A stretch of DNA of 64,000 nucleotides from Marinobacter salinexigens (GCF_008370345.1 NZ_VTUU01000004.1:124001-188000), one strand, 5' to 3'. Counted from the first letter of the stretch, positions 10,420-19,673 are shown. A program made the numbers and translations. The notes: a model not told the origin generated them from the sequence alone.

Positions 10420-10527
10420 GGGGTAGGAGAACAGCACGCCCAAAAATGTGCGGAGCCATGGATGGCGGAGCCCAAGCGCACATGGATGTGCTTGTAGCGG
10501 TTTTTGGGCGTGCTGTTCTCCTACCCC
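10420..10527 (-). repeat. Large hairpin repeat, copy B
   Basis: A perfect 27 bp inverted repeat (10420-10446 and 10501-10527) encloses a 54-base loop. Read on the minus strand, the loop core is CGCTACAAGCACATCCATGT followed by GCGCTTG, nearly identical to copies A and C. It has the helix GCACA/TGTGC around TCCA and a second helix GCCA/TGGC around TCCA. The outer stem sequence shares nothing obvious with the other copies. It faces copy A and has the same orientation as the downstream tRNA-Asn gene. Confidence 0.9.
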
Positions 10528-10604
10528 TGACTCCGCGCCCAAGCAGGCTCGGGACGGGCGGGACGGTGTTCTCGGGATGAGGGGGCAACGAAAAGAAGGG
10601 CAAT

Positions 10605-10640
10605 AAAAAAGCCCGCTAACTCAGAGAATTAGCGGGCTTT
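10605..10640 (-). terminator. Terminator after tRNA-Asn 1
   Basis: A 12 bp stem (10608-10619 with 10629-10640, core GCCCGCTAA/TTAGCGGGC) is followed on the minus strand by a run of T. It sits 9 bases past the 3' end of the tRNA gene. Confidence 0.85.
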
Positions 10641-10648
10641 CGGAATAG

Positions 10649-10724
10649 TGGCTCCCCGAGCTGGGCTCGAACCAGCGACAAACGGATTAACAGTCCGTTG
10701 CTCTACCAACTGAGCTATCGGGGA
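10649..10724 (-). tRNA. tRNA-Asn (GTT), copy 1
   Basis: The minus strand gives a 76-base cloverleaf with the CCA end encoded. The acceptor arms are TCCCCGA and TCGGGGA, the D arm contains AGCTCAGTTGGTAGAGC, the anticodon loop CTGTTAATC carries GTT for asparagine, and the T arm contains GGTTCGAGCCC. The sequence is identical to the second copy at 25425-25500. Confidence 0.97.
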
Positions 10725-10748
10725 ACGTCGTCATGTGACGAGGCGCGT

Positions 10749-10777
10749 ATATTAAGTGGGAGGCAGCGCCTCGTCAA
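10749..10777 (-). promoter_or_regulatory. Promoter of tRNA-Asn 1
   Basis: On the minus strand TTGACG (10772-10777) is followed after 17 bases by TAATAT (10749-10754), a near-consensus sigma-70 promoter. A GC-rich discriminator (ACGCGCC) comes next, as is usual for stable RNA promoters under stringent control. The second tRNA-Asn gene has the same layout. Confidence 0.8.
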
Positions 10778-10794
10778 CCCCTTAAATAAACTTT

Positions 10795-11979
10795 TTATCC
10801 AAGGGCTTTCTGCAGACGCTCAATGGCCTTCTGCAGGTTCTCCATGCTGGTCGCAAAACTTAGTCGCATGTGGCCCGGGCTACCGAACGCAGAGCCGGGA
10901 ACCAGTGCAACACCAGCTTCGCTGAGCAGCTTCTCGGCAAACTCAACGTCAGTGCTGACGCTGCTGTCGGCATCGATAGCGCCCTGGAAGCTCGGGAACA
11001 CATAGAAGGTACCATCGCCGTTCAGGCATTCCACACCAGGCAGCTTGTTCAGAGCGTCTACAAGCCAGTCATGGCGCTCTTTGAACGCTTTGACCATCTC
11101 ACCAACGCATGCCTGATCACCGTCCAGGGCAGCTGTTGCAGCAGCCTGGGAGATAGAGCAGGGGTTGGATGTGCTCTGGGACTGGATTTTCTTCATGGCG
11201 CCGATGATTTTTGCCGGGCCTGCGGCATAACCAATACGCCATCCTGTCATGGAGTAGGCCTTGGACACACCGTTCAACACGAACGTGCGCTCATAAAGCT
11301 CTGGCGTGGCGTTCAGAATGTTGCAGAACGGCTTGCCGGTCCACAGGATCGGCTCGTACATGTCATCAGTGGCGATCATTACATTCGGGTACTTCTTCAG
11401 TACCTCGCCAAGGGCCTTGAGCTCCTCCAGGGTATACGCCATGCCGCTGGGGTTGGACGGGCTGTTGATCACGAACAGGCGAGTGCGCTCGGTCAGGGCG
11501 CTTTCAAGCTGCTCAGCAGTGATCTTGAAGCGTGTCTCAGCAGTTGTCTCAATGATGACTGGCTTGCCTTCGGCCACCAGCACCATGTCCGGGTAGGAAA
11601 CCCAGTAAGGTGCGGGAATAATGGCTTCGTCGCCCGGGTTCAGTGTGGCAAGTGCGAGGTTGAAAAAGCTCTGCTTGCCTCCACTGGATACCAGAATCTG
11701 GTTGGCTTCGTAATCCAGGCCGTTATCCCGTTTGAACTTCGCAATAATCGCTTTCTTCAGGGCAGGCGTACCGTCAACGGCAGTGTACTTGGTCTGGCCG
11801 TTGGTAATGGCTTCAATGGCTGCCTGTTTGATATGTTCTGGGGTGTCGAAGTCCGGCTCGCCTGCACCGAGGCCAATAATATCCTGGCCAGCCGCACGGA
11901 GTTCTGCGGCCTTGTTGGTGACAGCAAGGGTGGGAGAGGGCTTGATAGCCTGTACTCGGCTGGAAAGTTGAAGGTCCAA
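10795..11979 (-). CDS. Aspartate aminotransferase (class I PLP)
   Basis: This 394-residue fold-type I aminotransferase interconverts aspartate and 2-oxoglutarate with oxaloacetate and glutamate. It is of the Thermus/Rhizobium subgroup (I gamma) rather than E. coli AspC, judged by the opening PSPTLAVTNKAAELRAAG and by GAGEPDFDTPEHI. The PLP lysine is in NGVSKAYSMTGWRIGYAAGP. The C-terminal arginine that binds the substrate carboxylate is in HMRLSFATS. It is divergent from uvrB with a 183-base shared upstream region. Some relatives also use aromatic substrates or prephenate, so the exact substrate is not settled by sequence alone. Confidence 0.9.
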   Translation of the reverse strand: MDLQLSSRVQAIKPSPTLAVTNKAAELRAAGQDIIGLGAGEPDFDTPEHIKQAAIEAITNGQTKYTAVDGTPALKKAIIAKFKRDNGLDYEANQILVSSGGKQSFFNLALATLNPGDEAIIPAPYWVSYPDMVLVAEGKPVIIETTAETRFKITAEQLESALTERTRLFVINSPSNPSGMAYTLEELKALGEVLKKYPNVMIATDDMYEPILWTGKPFCNILNATPELYERTFVLNGVSKAYSMTGWRIGYAAGPAKIIGAMKKIQSQSTSNPCSISQAAATAALDGDQACVGEMVKAFKERHDWLVDALNKLPGVECLNGDGTFYVFPSFQGAIDADSSVSTDVEFAEKLLSEAGVALVPGSAFGSPGHMRLSFATSMENLQKAIERLQKALG

Positions 11980-12162
11980 ACTTTGAGCTCCTTAAAGCTG
12001 CGTCTTATTGGGCTGCGATCGGCCGGGGAGGAACCAAGAGGTCTGGCTGAATTTCGCCCAGCCGTCGATCGCACAGATGGTATCATGAAGCCGCCAGAAC
12101 ACTAAATTTCTCGATAGTCTGAGACTGCAATCACGCTACAAACCGGAGGTTTGCCACCCGCT

Positions 12163-14220
12163 ATGGCAAAAAATGAGTCCAGCACACCCAAAGAAGGGGT
12201 TTTCAGGGTCGATTCATCCTACGAGCCGGCTGGCGATCAGCCAAAGGCAATTGAGGGTCTGGTTGATGGGATTCATTCGGGCCTGGCCCACCAGACATTG
12301 CTGGGGGTTACCGGATCAGGTAAGACGTTTACCATCGCCAATGTAGTCCAGGAAATTCAGCGGCCAACGATTATCATGGCTCATAACAAAACTCTGGCGG
12401 CCCAGCTGTATGGTGAGTTCAAAGAGTTTTTCCCGGACAATGCGGTGGAATACTTTGTTTCCTACTACGACTATTACCAGCCTGAAGCCTACGTGCCGTC
12501 CTCCGACACGTTTATCGAGAAAGATGCATCCATAAACGAACACATCGAACAGATGCGGTTGTCCGCCACCAAGGCGCTTCTGGAAAGACCGGATGCGATT
12601 ATCGTCGCTACCGTGTCGGCCATTTACGGTCTGGGTGACCCGCAATCCTACCTGAAGATGATGCTTCACCTGGACCGCGGCGATCAGATAGATCAGCGCT
12701 TCATTCTTCGCCGTCTCGCGGAGCTCCAGTACACTCGAAATGACGTGGAATTCCATCGGGCCAACTACCGGGTTCGCGGTGATGTCATTGATGTGTTTCC
12801 TGCGGAATCAGAGCGGGAAGCCATTCGTATCGAACTGTTCGACGATGAAGTAGAGAATCTGAGCTATTTTGACCCGCTCACCGGGGAGGTTCTGCGCCGG
12901 GTTCCGCGGGTGACCATCTATCCGAAGTCCCACTATGTAACGCCGCGCCAGACAGTCCTGGATGCAACAGAGCAGATCAAGGCGGAGCTGGACGAACGTT
13001 TGCAGGTGTTGCGAGACAACAACCGCCTGGTAGAAGCTCAGCGGCTTGAAGAGCGGACCCGATATGACATTGAAATGATGCTGGAGCTTGGATACTGCAA
13101 TGGCATTGAAAACTATTCCCGCTATCTGTCCGGTCGAAAGCCAGGGGAGGCGCCGCCAACGCTGTTTGATTACCTGCCGCCCAATGCCTTGTTGGTGGTG
13201 GATGAGTCCCATGTGACGATTCCCCAGATCGGAGCCATGTACAAAGGTGACAGGTCGCGGAAGGAGACTCTGGTGGAGTACGGTTTCCGGCTGCCGTCAG
13301 CTTTGGATAACCGCCCCATGCGCTTTGAGGAGTGGGAGCGGATCGCGCCTCAGATGATTTTCGTGTCGGCAACGCCTGGCAACTATGAAGGCGAACATGC
13401 CGGCCAGGTCGTTGAACAGGTGGTGCGGCCTACCGGTCTGCTGGATCCTGAAATCGAAGTGCGTCCTGCCTCGACGCAGGTTGACGACCTGTTGTCAGAG
13501 ATTCGTGCGCGAATTTCAGTGCAGGAACGTGTGCTGGTAACCACGTTGACCAAGCGTATGGCGGAAGATCTCACCGACTTCCTGATGGAGCACGACATCA
13601 AGGTCCGTTACCTGCACTCGGATATTGATACCGTTGAACGGGTCGAAATCATCCGGGACCTGCGTCGCGGTGAATTTGATGTATTGGTGGGCATCAACCT
13701 GCTCAGAGAAGGTCTGGATATGCCTGAAGTGTCGCTGGTGGCGATTCTTGATGCCGACAAGGAAGGCTTCCTGCGTTCGGAGCGTTCGTTGATCCAGACC
13801 ATCGGTCGTGCGGCCCGTAACGTCAACGGCAAGGCGATTCTGTATGGTGACCGGATTACCGGCTCCATGCAGACGGCCATGGACGAAACGGAGCGGCGCA
13901 GAGCCAAACAGGTAGCACACAACGAAGAGCATGGTATAACACCCAAAGGACTGAACAAGAAAATCGCCGACATTATGGAAGGTGCAACCGGCGGTGGACG
14001 TGGTCGTCGCAAAGCTGAACGGCCAGGTCAGAAGGCGGCTGAAGAAGCGGAAGAATACCGGACGAAGGTGGGCAATCAGTCTCCGGAAGAGGTTCTCAAA
14101 AGAGTTTCCAGGCTGGAGGATGATATGTTCAAGGCTGCCTCTGAACTGGACTTCGAAACGGCTGCGCGTTTACGGGACGAAATTGCCGAACTCAAAGAAG
14201 CGGCGCTACGTACTGGATAA
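12163..14220 (+). CDS. uvrB: Excinuclease ABC subunit B
   Basis: UvrB is the helicase-like damage verification subunit of nucleotide excision repair, working with UvrA and UvrC. The protein is about 685 residues. It has Walker [11 protein letters not shown] near residue 45, the beta-hairpin region [12 protein letters not shown], the DESH box ([11 protein letters not shown]), helicase motif VI (QTIGRAARN), and a C-terminal UVR domain ([19 protein letters not shown]). The ATG at 12163 sits 13 bases after GGAGG; an in-frame TTG at 12151 is too close to that site. The 3' end overlaps the convergent C39-peptidase gene by 15 bases. Confidence 0.97.
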   Translation: MAKNESSTPKEGVFRVDSSYEPAGDQPKAIEGLVDGIHSGLAHQTLLGVTGSGKTFTIANVVQEIQRPTIIMAHNKTLAAQLYGEFKEFFPDNAVEYFVSYYDYYQPEAYVPSSDTFIEKDASINEHIEQMRLSATKALLERPDAIIVATVSAIYGLGDPQSYLKMMLHLDRGDQIDQRFILRRLAELQYTRNDVEFHRANYRVRGDVIDVFPAESEREAIRIELFDDEVENLSYFDPLTGEVLRRVPRVTIYPKSHYVTPRQTVLDATEQIKAELDERLQVLRDNNRLVEAQRLEERTRYDIEMMLELGYCNGIENYSRYLSGRKPGEAPPTLFDYLPPNALLVVDESHVTIPQIGAMYKGDRSRKETLVEYGFRLPSALDNRPMRFEEWERIAPQMIFVSATPGNYEGEHAGQVVEQVVRPTGLLDPEIEVRPASTQVDDLLSEIRARISVQERVLVTTLTKRMAEDLTDFLMEHDIKVRYLHSDIDTVERVEIIRDLRRGEFDVLVGINLLREGLDMPEVSLVAILDADKEGFLRSERSLIQTIGRAARNVNGKAILYGDRITGSMQTAMDETERRRAKQVAHNEEHGITPKGLNKKIADIMEGATGGGRGRRKAERPGQKAAEEAEEYRTKVGNQSPEEVLKRVSRLEDDMFKAASELDFETAARLRDEIAELKEAALRTG

Positions 14221-15339
14221 CAGGGCGGGACGCTTTGGGCCAACAATAACCGCGGCCTGTAATGGCTGGACGCGGCCGTACCTCGACATTTTTCCGAACA
14301 CCTTGCGGTCTACCGGCAAGTATTGCTTGTCGGCGACCGACTCCCCTGCGTCGGTGTCTATTTCAGGGTCGTGTAGATAGACAAACTGCTCATCCATCGC
14401 ACATACCGTCACCCAATGTGGTACCCGGCTGCCGTTCAACTGCCAGGTACTGATGAGGATGACAGGCACCTGCCGTTGATGCAGGGCTTCTTCCATTCGG
14501 TCAAGTGTCAGCGGTTCGTGGTGCAGTTCGATTCCGGTTTCACCGAGGTCGTGCATGAATCCCTCATGTACCAACTCCAGAACCTTCTTCTTGTGTTCGT
14601 TCCTGACGGTATCCCGGAACAGGGGGCCTTCCGCACTGATCCACGCACTGGCCTCGAAACCACGCTTCCAGGCCGCCAGCGCCAGGCCGTGGGGACCACA
14701 GCCGCCGTGGCCAGCCAGCATGAAAATGGTAGTTGCCTCGCGCCAGATCCTGAGCTCCTCAAGCGTTGTCAGCGGTTGATCCTCGTCGAGTGCCGCCATG
14801 GCCATCAGCAGGGCTGCCGGCCCGCATGAGAAATCGGTTGTCTGCGGATAGTAGGGAACCTGCGGGTAGGCACGGGAAGGTTCGTAAAAGAGAATGCGAC
14901 GCTCGAATCTAAGCGCGTCACCGTGATCCTCATAGTAATCACGATAGGTTCCGAACTGGCGATAGCCGAGGCGCCGGTACAGTTTGATGGCACTGGCATT
15001 GTCTTCCCGGACTTCCAGGCGCATGACGATTCTTCCTGCATCGGCGGCTTCTCGTTCCGCTTCCCGGACCAGTTTTTCTCCGACTCCGAAGCCCCGGGCT
15101 TCTGGGGCAACCGCCAGGGAATAAATTCGTGCCAGCCGGGTGGCGGCATTCATCAGTACGAGGCAATAGCCAACAAGTTCCCCGTCCATGCAGCACACGA
15201 TCAGCCGATCCCGTGGCACATCCAGAAAACGCCGAAAGCTGCGGCGCGACAACCGGTCTTCGGTAAAGCATCGGTTTTCAAGACCAACAAGGGTATTCAG
15301 GTCAGCGTTGGTGGCATGTCGCAGCTCGATGTCAGGCAT
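14206..15339 (-). CDS. GNAT acetyltransferase fused to C39-type peptidase
   Basis: This protein of 377 residues has two domains. Residues about 1-155 form a RimI-like GNAT N-acetyltransferase, with the acetyl-CoA loop [15 protein letters not shown] and [19 protein letters not shown]. Residues about 165-377 form a papain-like C39 peptidase: the nucleophile is in [14 protein letters not shown], and the His and Asp are in PHWVTV and YLHDPE. The start at MPDIELRH is preferred to upstream codons because GNAT homology begins there. It is divergent from a RimK-like ligase, a pairing described by comparative genomics of ATP-grasp amidoligases. The substrate is unknown; peptide processing coupled to acylation is inference. 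Confidence 0.85.
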   Translation of the reverse strand: MPDIELRHATNADLNTLVGLENRCFTEDRLSRRSFRRFLDVPRDRLIVCCMDGELVGYCLVLMNAATRLARIYSLAVAPEARGFGVGEKLVREAEREAADAGRIVMRLEVREDNASAIKLYRRLGYRQFGTYRDYYEDHGDALRFERRILFYEPSRAYPQVPYYPQTTDFSCGPAALLMAMAALDEDQPLTTLEELRIWREATTIFMLAGHGGCGPHGLALAAWKRGFEASAWISAEGPLFRDTVRNEHKKKVLELVHEGFMHDLGETGIELHHEPLTLDRMEEALHQRQVPVILISTWQLNGSRVPHWVTVCAMDEQFVYLHDPEIDTDAGESVADKQYLPVDRKVFGKMSRYGRVQPLQAAVIVGPKRPALLSST

Positions 15340-15539
15340 GTTTTTCGAACCCCGGTATATGGGTGGGGGAAGCGGCGAAACAGTCACTCCCTGAGCGGCT
15401 ATTATGGTAGAACATGCAGCTTGCACAAGTAGCCCCGGCATGCGTAAAAGCACGCATCAACGGGTGATTGTGCAGGTTGGAAGCCAGGCGTATTGTTGCG
15501 AAAATTTCCCCGGCTGAACCTTCAGGGAGGAGTGTCCGG

Positions 15540-17039
15540 ATGTCCCGACTGCTTATCGTTGTTGACCGCGCCAAAGACTGGTCTCCTTACTACCCCAGTG
15601 ACGATGTGCTGACCTTCGACCAGTACCTCCAGTTTTCCCCATCCAGTGCTGGCAGGGTCCGGGTAATCAACTTGTGTCAGAGTGCCCGGTATCTCAGTCA
15701 GGGCTATTACTGCTCATTACTGGCCGAAGCCCGTGGGCACCATGTTGTGCCGTCTGTTCTGACGCTCAATGATCTCGGGCGTAAGGGCCTGTTTTCGCTG
15801 GAACTGGAAGAGCTGGACGACAGTGTTGTGAACTGGCTGGAAGCTTCCGGTTCGGAGATCGATCCGGCCAAGGATGACCGGGCTGCAACCCATGAAGTTC
15901 GGATTCGAACCTACTTTGGGCAGGCTGAGCATCCGGATCTTAAGCCCGTGGCCAGGGTATTGTTCGAGCGGTTCCCTTGTCCGATTCTGGAAGTGGTGTT
16001 CAAGCGTCGCAAACATTGGCAGATTGAGTCCATGAGGCCGGCGGCACCGGCGGATCTGAATGAACAGGAACAAGACCTGTTTGCCTCGGCGCTCGATCGT
16101 TTCAGCAGTATGGTCTGGCGTAAGCCCCGGACCCGGCGCCGCTATCGCTATGATCTGGCGGTGCTGGTCAACCCTGACGAAGACATGCCGCCCAGTGACA
16201 AGGTTGCCCTGAAGCGATTTGAGAAAGCTGGCAGGAAGCTGGGGATCAATGTTGAGCAGATCACTCGCCGGGATTACATGCGTCTCCCTGAGTACGATGG
16301 CCTGTTTATCAGGGAAACAACGGCTATTGATCACCACACCTACCGGTTTGCGCGCAAGGCGGAGGCCGAAGGTATGGTCGTTATCGATGACCCGGTCTCA
16401 ATCCTTAAGTGCACGAATAAAGTATTTCTTGCAGACCTGCTGAAGAACAACAAAGTACCGACGCCAAAGACGTTGATCTTGTCCAGGGACAGAAAGAATG
16501 CTGCAGAGCAGGTAATAGAGGAACTGGGTTATCCGGTGGTTCTCAAAATACCTGATGGGGCCTTTTCCAGGGGTGTAACCAAGGCAGAAGATGAAGCGTC
16601 GCTGCGTGCCGGACTCAAGGCGCTGTTCAAGCAGTCGGCTCTGGTCCTGGCCCAGGAGTACCTCTATACCGACTATGACTGGCGCATCGGGGTTCTGGGA
16701 GGTCGTGCCATCTATGCCTGCAAGTACATGATGGTCAAGGGGCACTGGCAGATCTACCAACACGGCGAGTCATCCAGCGAGAGCGGCGATTTTGAAACAT
16801 TGCCGACCTATGAAGTGCCGAGAAATGTGATTCAGGCGGCTCTCAACGCAACCCGTCTGATAGGTAACGGTCTGTACGGGGTTGATATCAAACAGTCTGG
16901 CAACCGGGTTGCGGTTATTGAAGTAAACGATAACCCAAGTATTGATGCCGGGGTAGAAGACCGCTTCCTGGGCGGCGAGCTTTATACCCTGGTGATGCAG
17001 GAATTCCTGTCACGGATGGAAGAAAAACGCCGCCGTTGA
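15540..17039 (+). CDS. RimK-like ATP-grasp ligase with RLAN N-terminal domain
   Basis: This protein of about 499 residues has an N-terminal RimK-like ATP-grasp N-terminal domain (about 1-190, with INLCQSARYLSQGYYCSLLAE) and a C-terminal ATP-grasp domain (about 285-490). In the latter, PVVLKIPDGAFSRGV is the nucleotide-binding lysine/glycine loop, and GVDIKQSGNRVAVIEVNDNP carries the metal-binding Glu and Asn. Such enzymes form amide bonds between a carboxylate and an amino group. The ATG follows GGGAGG. It stands head to head with the GNAT-C39 fusion. It is longer than RimK itself (about 300 residues), so ribosomal S6 modification should not be assumed. Confidence 0.85.
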   Translation: MSRLLIVVDRAKDWSPYYPSDDVLTFDQYLQFSPSSAGRVRVINLCQSARYLSQGYYCSLLAEARGHHVVPSVLTLNDLGRKGLFSLELEELDDSVVNWLEASGSEIDPAKDDRAATHEVRIRTYFGQAEHPDLKPVARVLFERFPCPILEVVFKRRKHWQIESMRPAAPADLNEQEQDLFASALDRFSSMVWRKPRTRRRYRYDLAVLVNPDEDMPPSDKVALKRFEKAGRKLGINVEQITRRDYMRLPEYDGLFIRETTAIDHHTYRFARKAEAEGMVVIDDPVSILKCTNKVFLADLLKNNKVPTPKTLILSRDRKNAAEQVIEELGYPVVLKIPDGAFSRGVTKAEDEASLRAGLKALFKQSALVLAQEYLYTDYDWRIGVLGGRAIYACKYMMVKGHWQIYQHGESSSESGDFETLPTYEVPRNVIQAALNATRLIGNGLYGVDIKQSGNRVAVIEVNDNPSIDAGVEDRFLGGELYTLVMQEFLSRMEEKRRR

Positions 17040-17074
17040 CCGTTCTTCGATCGCCCTGGGTCAGGAATCAGGAA

Positions 17075-18235
17075 TCAGGGTCTGGACTGCCAGACCCTGG
17101 CGCTGCCAAACCATTCGTTATCGCCTAGTTTCTCCCGTATGTTTTCCGTCGTCAGCATGTTGTTGATGTCAGGGGAGTCCAGAAACAGCTCCAGATGGAC
17201 TTTGCCTTTGAGATAATGAAGACGCAGCCTGCTGTCAGCCGGAAGTTCTCCAAGCGCTTCTGAGAGCGCCTGACGAATCTGCTCTCTGGAGGGTAGTTCG
17301 TGGGTTGTATGGGGCAGGTTCTCGTCGTTTTCCGCGTCAATGTGGAAGTTGATGTCCCGGATGTTTTCCAGTGCACCGCGCATCCCCGACACAACCTGAA
17401 TGCCAATCTGGTGGCCTTCGGAGACGCTGATGTCCGGGCGTACCACGAGATGCACGTCCAGAAGAATATCGTGGCCCATCTTTCGGCTGCGCAGTTCATG
17501 CACGTTGCGCACACCGTCGGTTTTACGGGCGATGTCTTTCAGCAATTTCGTGTCTTCCGGCGACAGGCCTGTGTCCACCAGTTCTTTCACGCTGTCCCAG
17601 GTGAAAGACCAGCCAATGTGAATAATGATGATGGCTATGATCACGGCCGCAAGAACATCCAGCCAGATAAACCCGAGCATGGCGCCTGCGGTGGATACCA
17701 GCACGACGATAGAAGAAAAGGCGTCGGTTCGGCTGTGCCAGGCATTGGCGATAATCAGATCCGAACGAATGCGCTCACCGACCCGGCGGGTATAACGGTA
17801 GATCCACTCTTTGCCCACGACAGAAACGGCTGCGGCGACCAGTACCGGCCAGCCCGGGGCTATTACGGCCTCATGGGCCAGTAGTCGCAAGGTGTTCTCC
17901 CAGGCCAGCGCCGCCCCGACCGCGATAAGGATGGAGCCCAGGAGAAGGGTCCCGAAGGTTTCGATGCGTTGATGCCCGTAGGGATGGTTATCGTCAGGAG
18001 CCTGCCTGGATACCCGCATCACGCTGAGCACAACGAGATCTGATGCCACATCACTGAATGAATGAACGCCATCAACAATAAGTGCCTGCGAATGAAACAG
18101 GGCACCGGCTATGACCTTTATAATCCCCAGAACGGCATCGAGCACCATGCCAATGATGGTGACTCTGGACGCGGCTTTCATTTCGGCGGCCAGATTATTG
18201 CGATGCTGTTCTGAAGGGGACAACGGTTCTTCCAT
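17075..18235 (-). CDS. Cation diffusion facilitator metal transporter
   Basis: This 386-residue inner membrane CDF transporter exports divalent metal ions such as zinc or iron in exchange for protons. Six membrane helices occupy about residues 20-220. Conserved acidic and histidine ligands appear in DGVHSFSDVASD and in NAWHSRTDAFSS. The C-terminal cytoplasmic metal-sensing domain contains RSRKMGHDILLDVHLVV. The C-terminal tail is longer than in E. coli FieF, which is about 300 residues. No metal regulator is next to it, so the ion cannot be assigned. Confidence 0.9.
   Translation of the reverse strand: MEEPLSPSEQHRNNLAAEMKAASRVTIIGMVLDAVLGIIKVIAGALFHSQALIVDGVHSFSDVASDLVVLSVMRVSRQAPDDNHPYGHQRIETFGTLLLGSILIAVGAALAWENTLRLLAHEAVIAPGWPVLVAAAVSVVGKEWIYRYTRRVGERIRSDLIIANAWHSRTDAFSSIVVLVSTAGAMLGFIWLDVLAAVIIAIIIIHIGWSFTWDSVKELVDTGLSPEDTKLLKDIARKTDGVRNVHELRSRKMGHDILLDVHLVVRPDISVSEGHQIGIQVVSGMRGALENIRDINFHIDAENDENLPHTTHELPSREQIRQALSEALGELPADSRLRLHYLKGKVHLELFLDSPDINNMLTTENIREKLGDNEWFGSARVWQSRP
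17076..17099. other. Hairpin over the CDF stop codon
   Basis: A perfect 10 bp inverted repeat (CAGGGTCTGG and CCAGACCCTG, 4-base loop) covers the stop codon and last codons of the CDF gene. No T run follows on either strand, so it is only a weak terminator candidate between two convergent genes. Two short direct repeats (CAGGAAT) precede it. Confidence 0.35.
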
Positions 18236-18644
18236 CCTGGAGCTCCGGGCAGGGTGATAGCTGATAGGGCAGTATACCGTTAACGAACCACACTGCGAGT
18301 TGGTGCGTTAACATTATTTCCTCCCGAATTGTGCACACGGTTTCAATACCGTGACGACGTAACAGAGTGTTTTGTTTTCTGTCTTTAGTCATCTTTTAAT
18401 ATTTAAGTCATTGAAAATAAACAATTTTAAAACTGATCAAAAAATGATCAATTTGTAGAGCGGCGCAGTTATCAAGGGATGGCAACCGTTGCCCCGTGAT
18501 TTTCAACAGAGTTATCCACAGAATCCGTGGAAAAGGTCACGAGAACTTAATCAAACGGCCATTTGAGAGGTATTCATTGTTGGGTCGGGATGCTGTGGAA
18601 AACTTCCGGTATACTCCGCCCACTTGTTGTTAAGGAGTGATGAG
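18236..18644. other. Intergenic region upstream of pyrD
   Basis: This 409-base region separates the divergent CDF gene and pyrD. It holds an AT-rich stretch (about 18385-18460) with two TGATCA palindromes, a perfect DnaA box at 18512-18520, and two DnaA-box-like words on the other strand (TGTGGAAAA at about 18595 and CGTGGAAAA at about 18526). Short reading frames here lack credible translation signals. I see no gene. Confidence 0.5.
18512..18520 (+). promoter_or_regulatory. Perfect DnaA box
   Basis: The word TTATCCACA exactly matches the strong DnaA-ATP/ADP binding consensus (R1/R4 type of E. coli oriC). It is single rather than clustered. It could be a regulatory or titration site upstream of pyrD; one 9-base match could also arise by chance. 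Confidence 0.5.
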
Positions 18645-19673
18645 ATGTACGGCTTAATCCGCAACCTCCTGTTCCGGTTACCTCCAGAGCAGGCACATAA
18701 CCTGGCACTCAATAGCCTTGATGTTGCAAACAGGCTGAACCTGATAGGCGCACTCGCGCCGCGAGTTGAAGCATTGCCGGTGAAGGTTATGGGGCTGGAT
18801 TTCCCCAACCCGGTTGGTTTGGCTGCGGGGCTTGATAAAAATGCGGATCATCTCGATGCGCTCGGAGCACTGGGATTTGGCTTTATTGAAGTGGGCACTG
18901 TAACGCCGGTTGCTCAGCCCGGTAATCCCAAGCCAAGAATGTTCCGATTGCCGGAGCATCAGGCCATCATTAACCGTATGGGATTTAACAACGAGGGCCT
19001 TGATCACCTGCTATCTCAGGTAAAACGTCGTAACTACCGCGGTGTTCTGGGGATTAACGTCGGTAAGAATAAAAACACCCCGAATGAAGAATCTGAGTCG
19101 GATTACCGTAAAGGTATTCATGCCGTCTACGACCAGGCGGACTACATCACGGTGAATGTATCTTCCCCGAACACCCCTGGCCTCAGGGATTTGCAGTTCG
19201 GCGATTCGCTGAAGGGATTGCTTGAAGCGATCAAGGATGAGCAGCGTAAATGCGAGAAGGCCTATGGGCGCTATGTGCCGGTGGCAGTAAAAATCGCCCC
19301 GGATATGGATGATCAGGAAATCAGGTTCGTCGCCAACGCATTGAAAGAGAGTGGCATCGACGGAGTGATCGCGACTAACACAACCATTACACGCGATGCG
19401 GTTGCAGGCCATCGGTATGCTGACGAGGCTGGAGGGCTCAGTGGCGCACCGGTACGCGCACCATCCGTCAGAGTGATTGAGGGGTTGTATGCCGAGCTGG
19501 GTGAAGCCTTGCCCATTATTGGGGTCGGAGGCATTACTGACGGTGAAAGTGCGGCTGAGAAAATTCGCGCGGGTGCGAAGCTCGTGCAGGTTTACACCGG
19601 CTTTATCTATCGCGGTCCGGATCTGATACGGGAAGCCGTAGAAGGTATTCGTGCTATGAAGAAGGAAATGTGA
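18645..19673 (+). CDS. pyrD: Dihydroorotate dehydrogenase (quinone), class 2
   Basis: This protein of 342 residues oxidises dihydroorotate to orotate using FMN and membrane quinone. The N-terminal helical extension (MYGLIRNLLFRLPPEQAHN) is the membrane-binding tunnel typical of class 2 enzymes. GLAAGLDKNAD, VNVSSPNTPGLRDLQ with the catalytic serine, and IIGVGGITDGESAAEKI are FMN and substrate motifs. The ATG at 18645 follows AAGGAGTGATGAG; a start 21 bases earlier would precede the ribosome site. Confidence 0.97.
   Translation: MYGLIRNLLFRLPPEQAHNLALNSLDVANRLNLIGALAPRVEALPVKVMGLDFPNPVGLAAGLDKNADHLDALGALGFGFIEVGTVTPVAQPGNPKPRMFRLPEHQAIINRMGFNNEGLDHLLSQVKRRNYRGVLGINVGKNKNTPNEESESDYRKGIHAVYDQADYITVNVSSPNTPGLRDLQFGDSLKGLLEAIKDEQRKCEKAYGRYVPVAVKIAPDMDDQEIRFVANALKESGIDGVIATNTTITRDAVAGHRYADEAGGLSGAPVRAPSVRVIEGLYAELGEALPIIGVGGITDGESAAEKIRAGAKLVQVYTGFIYRGPDLIREAVEGIRAMKKEM

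Noticed and set aside
10367-10603. Open frames of 60-80 codons across the hairpin repeats on both strands
   Set aside because: They exist because the conserved loop and GC-rich stems lack stops. They have no ribosome sites, run through the inverted repeats on both strands, and have no protein-like pattern.
10649-10724. tRNA-Asn genes as integration sites of a genomic island
   Set aside because: No integrase gene or partial 3' tRNA repeat flanks either gene, and the DNA between the two copies is housekeeping in content.
17063-17076. Tandem CAGGAAT repeats near the CDF stop
   Set aside because: Only two units; too short to call a repeat array.
18380-18610. Chromosomal replication origin
   Set aside because: Only one perfect DnaA box, and none of the usual origin-linked genes (dnaA, dnaN, gidA, rpmH) are present.
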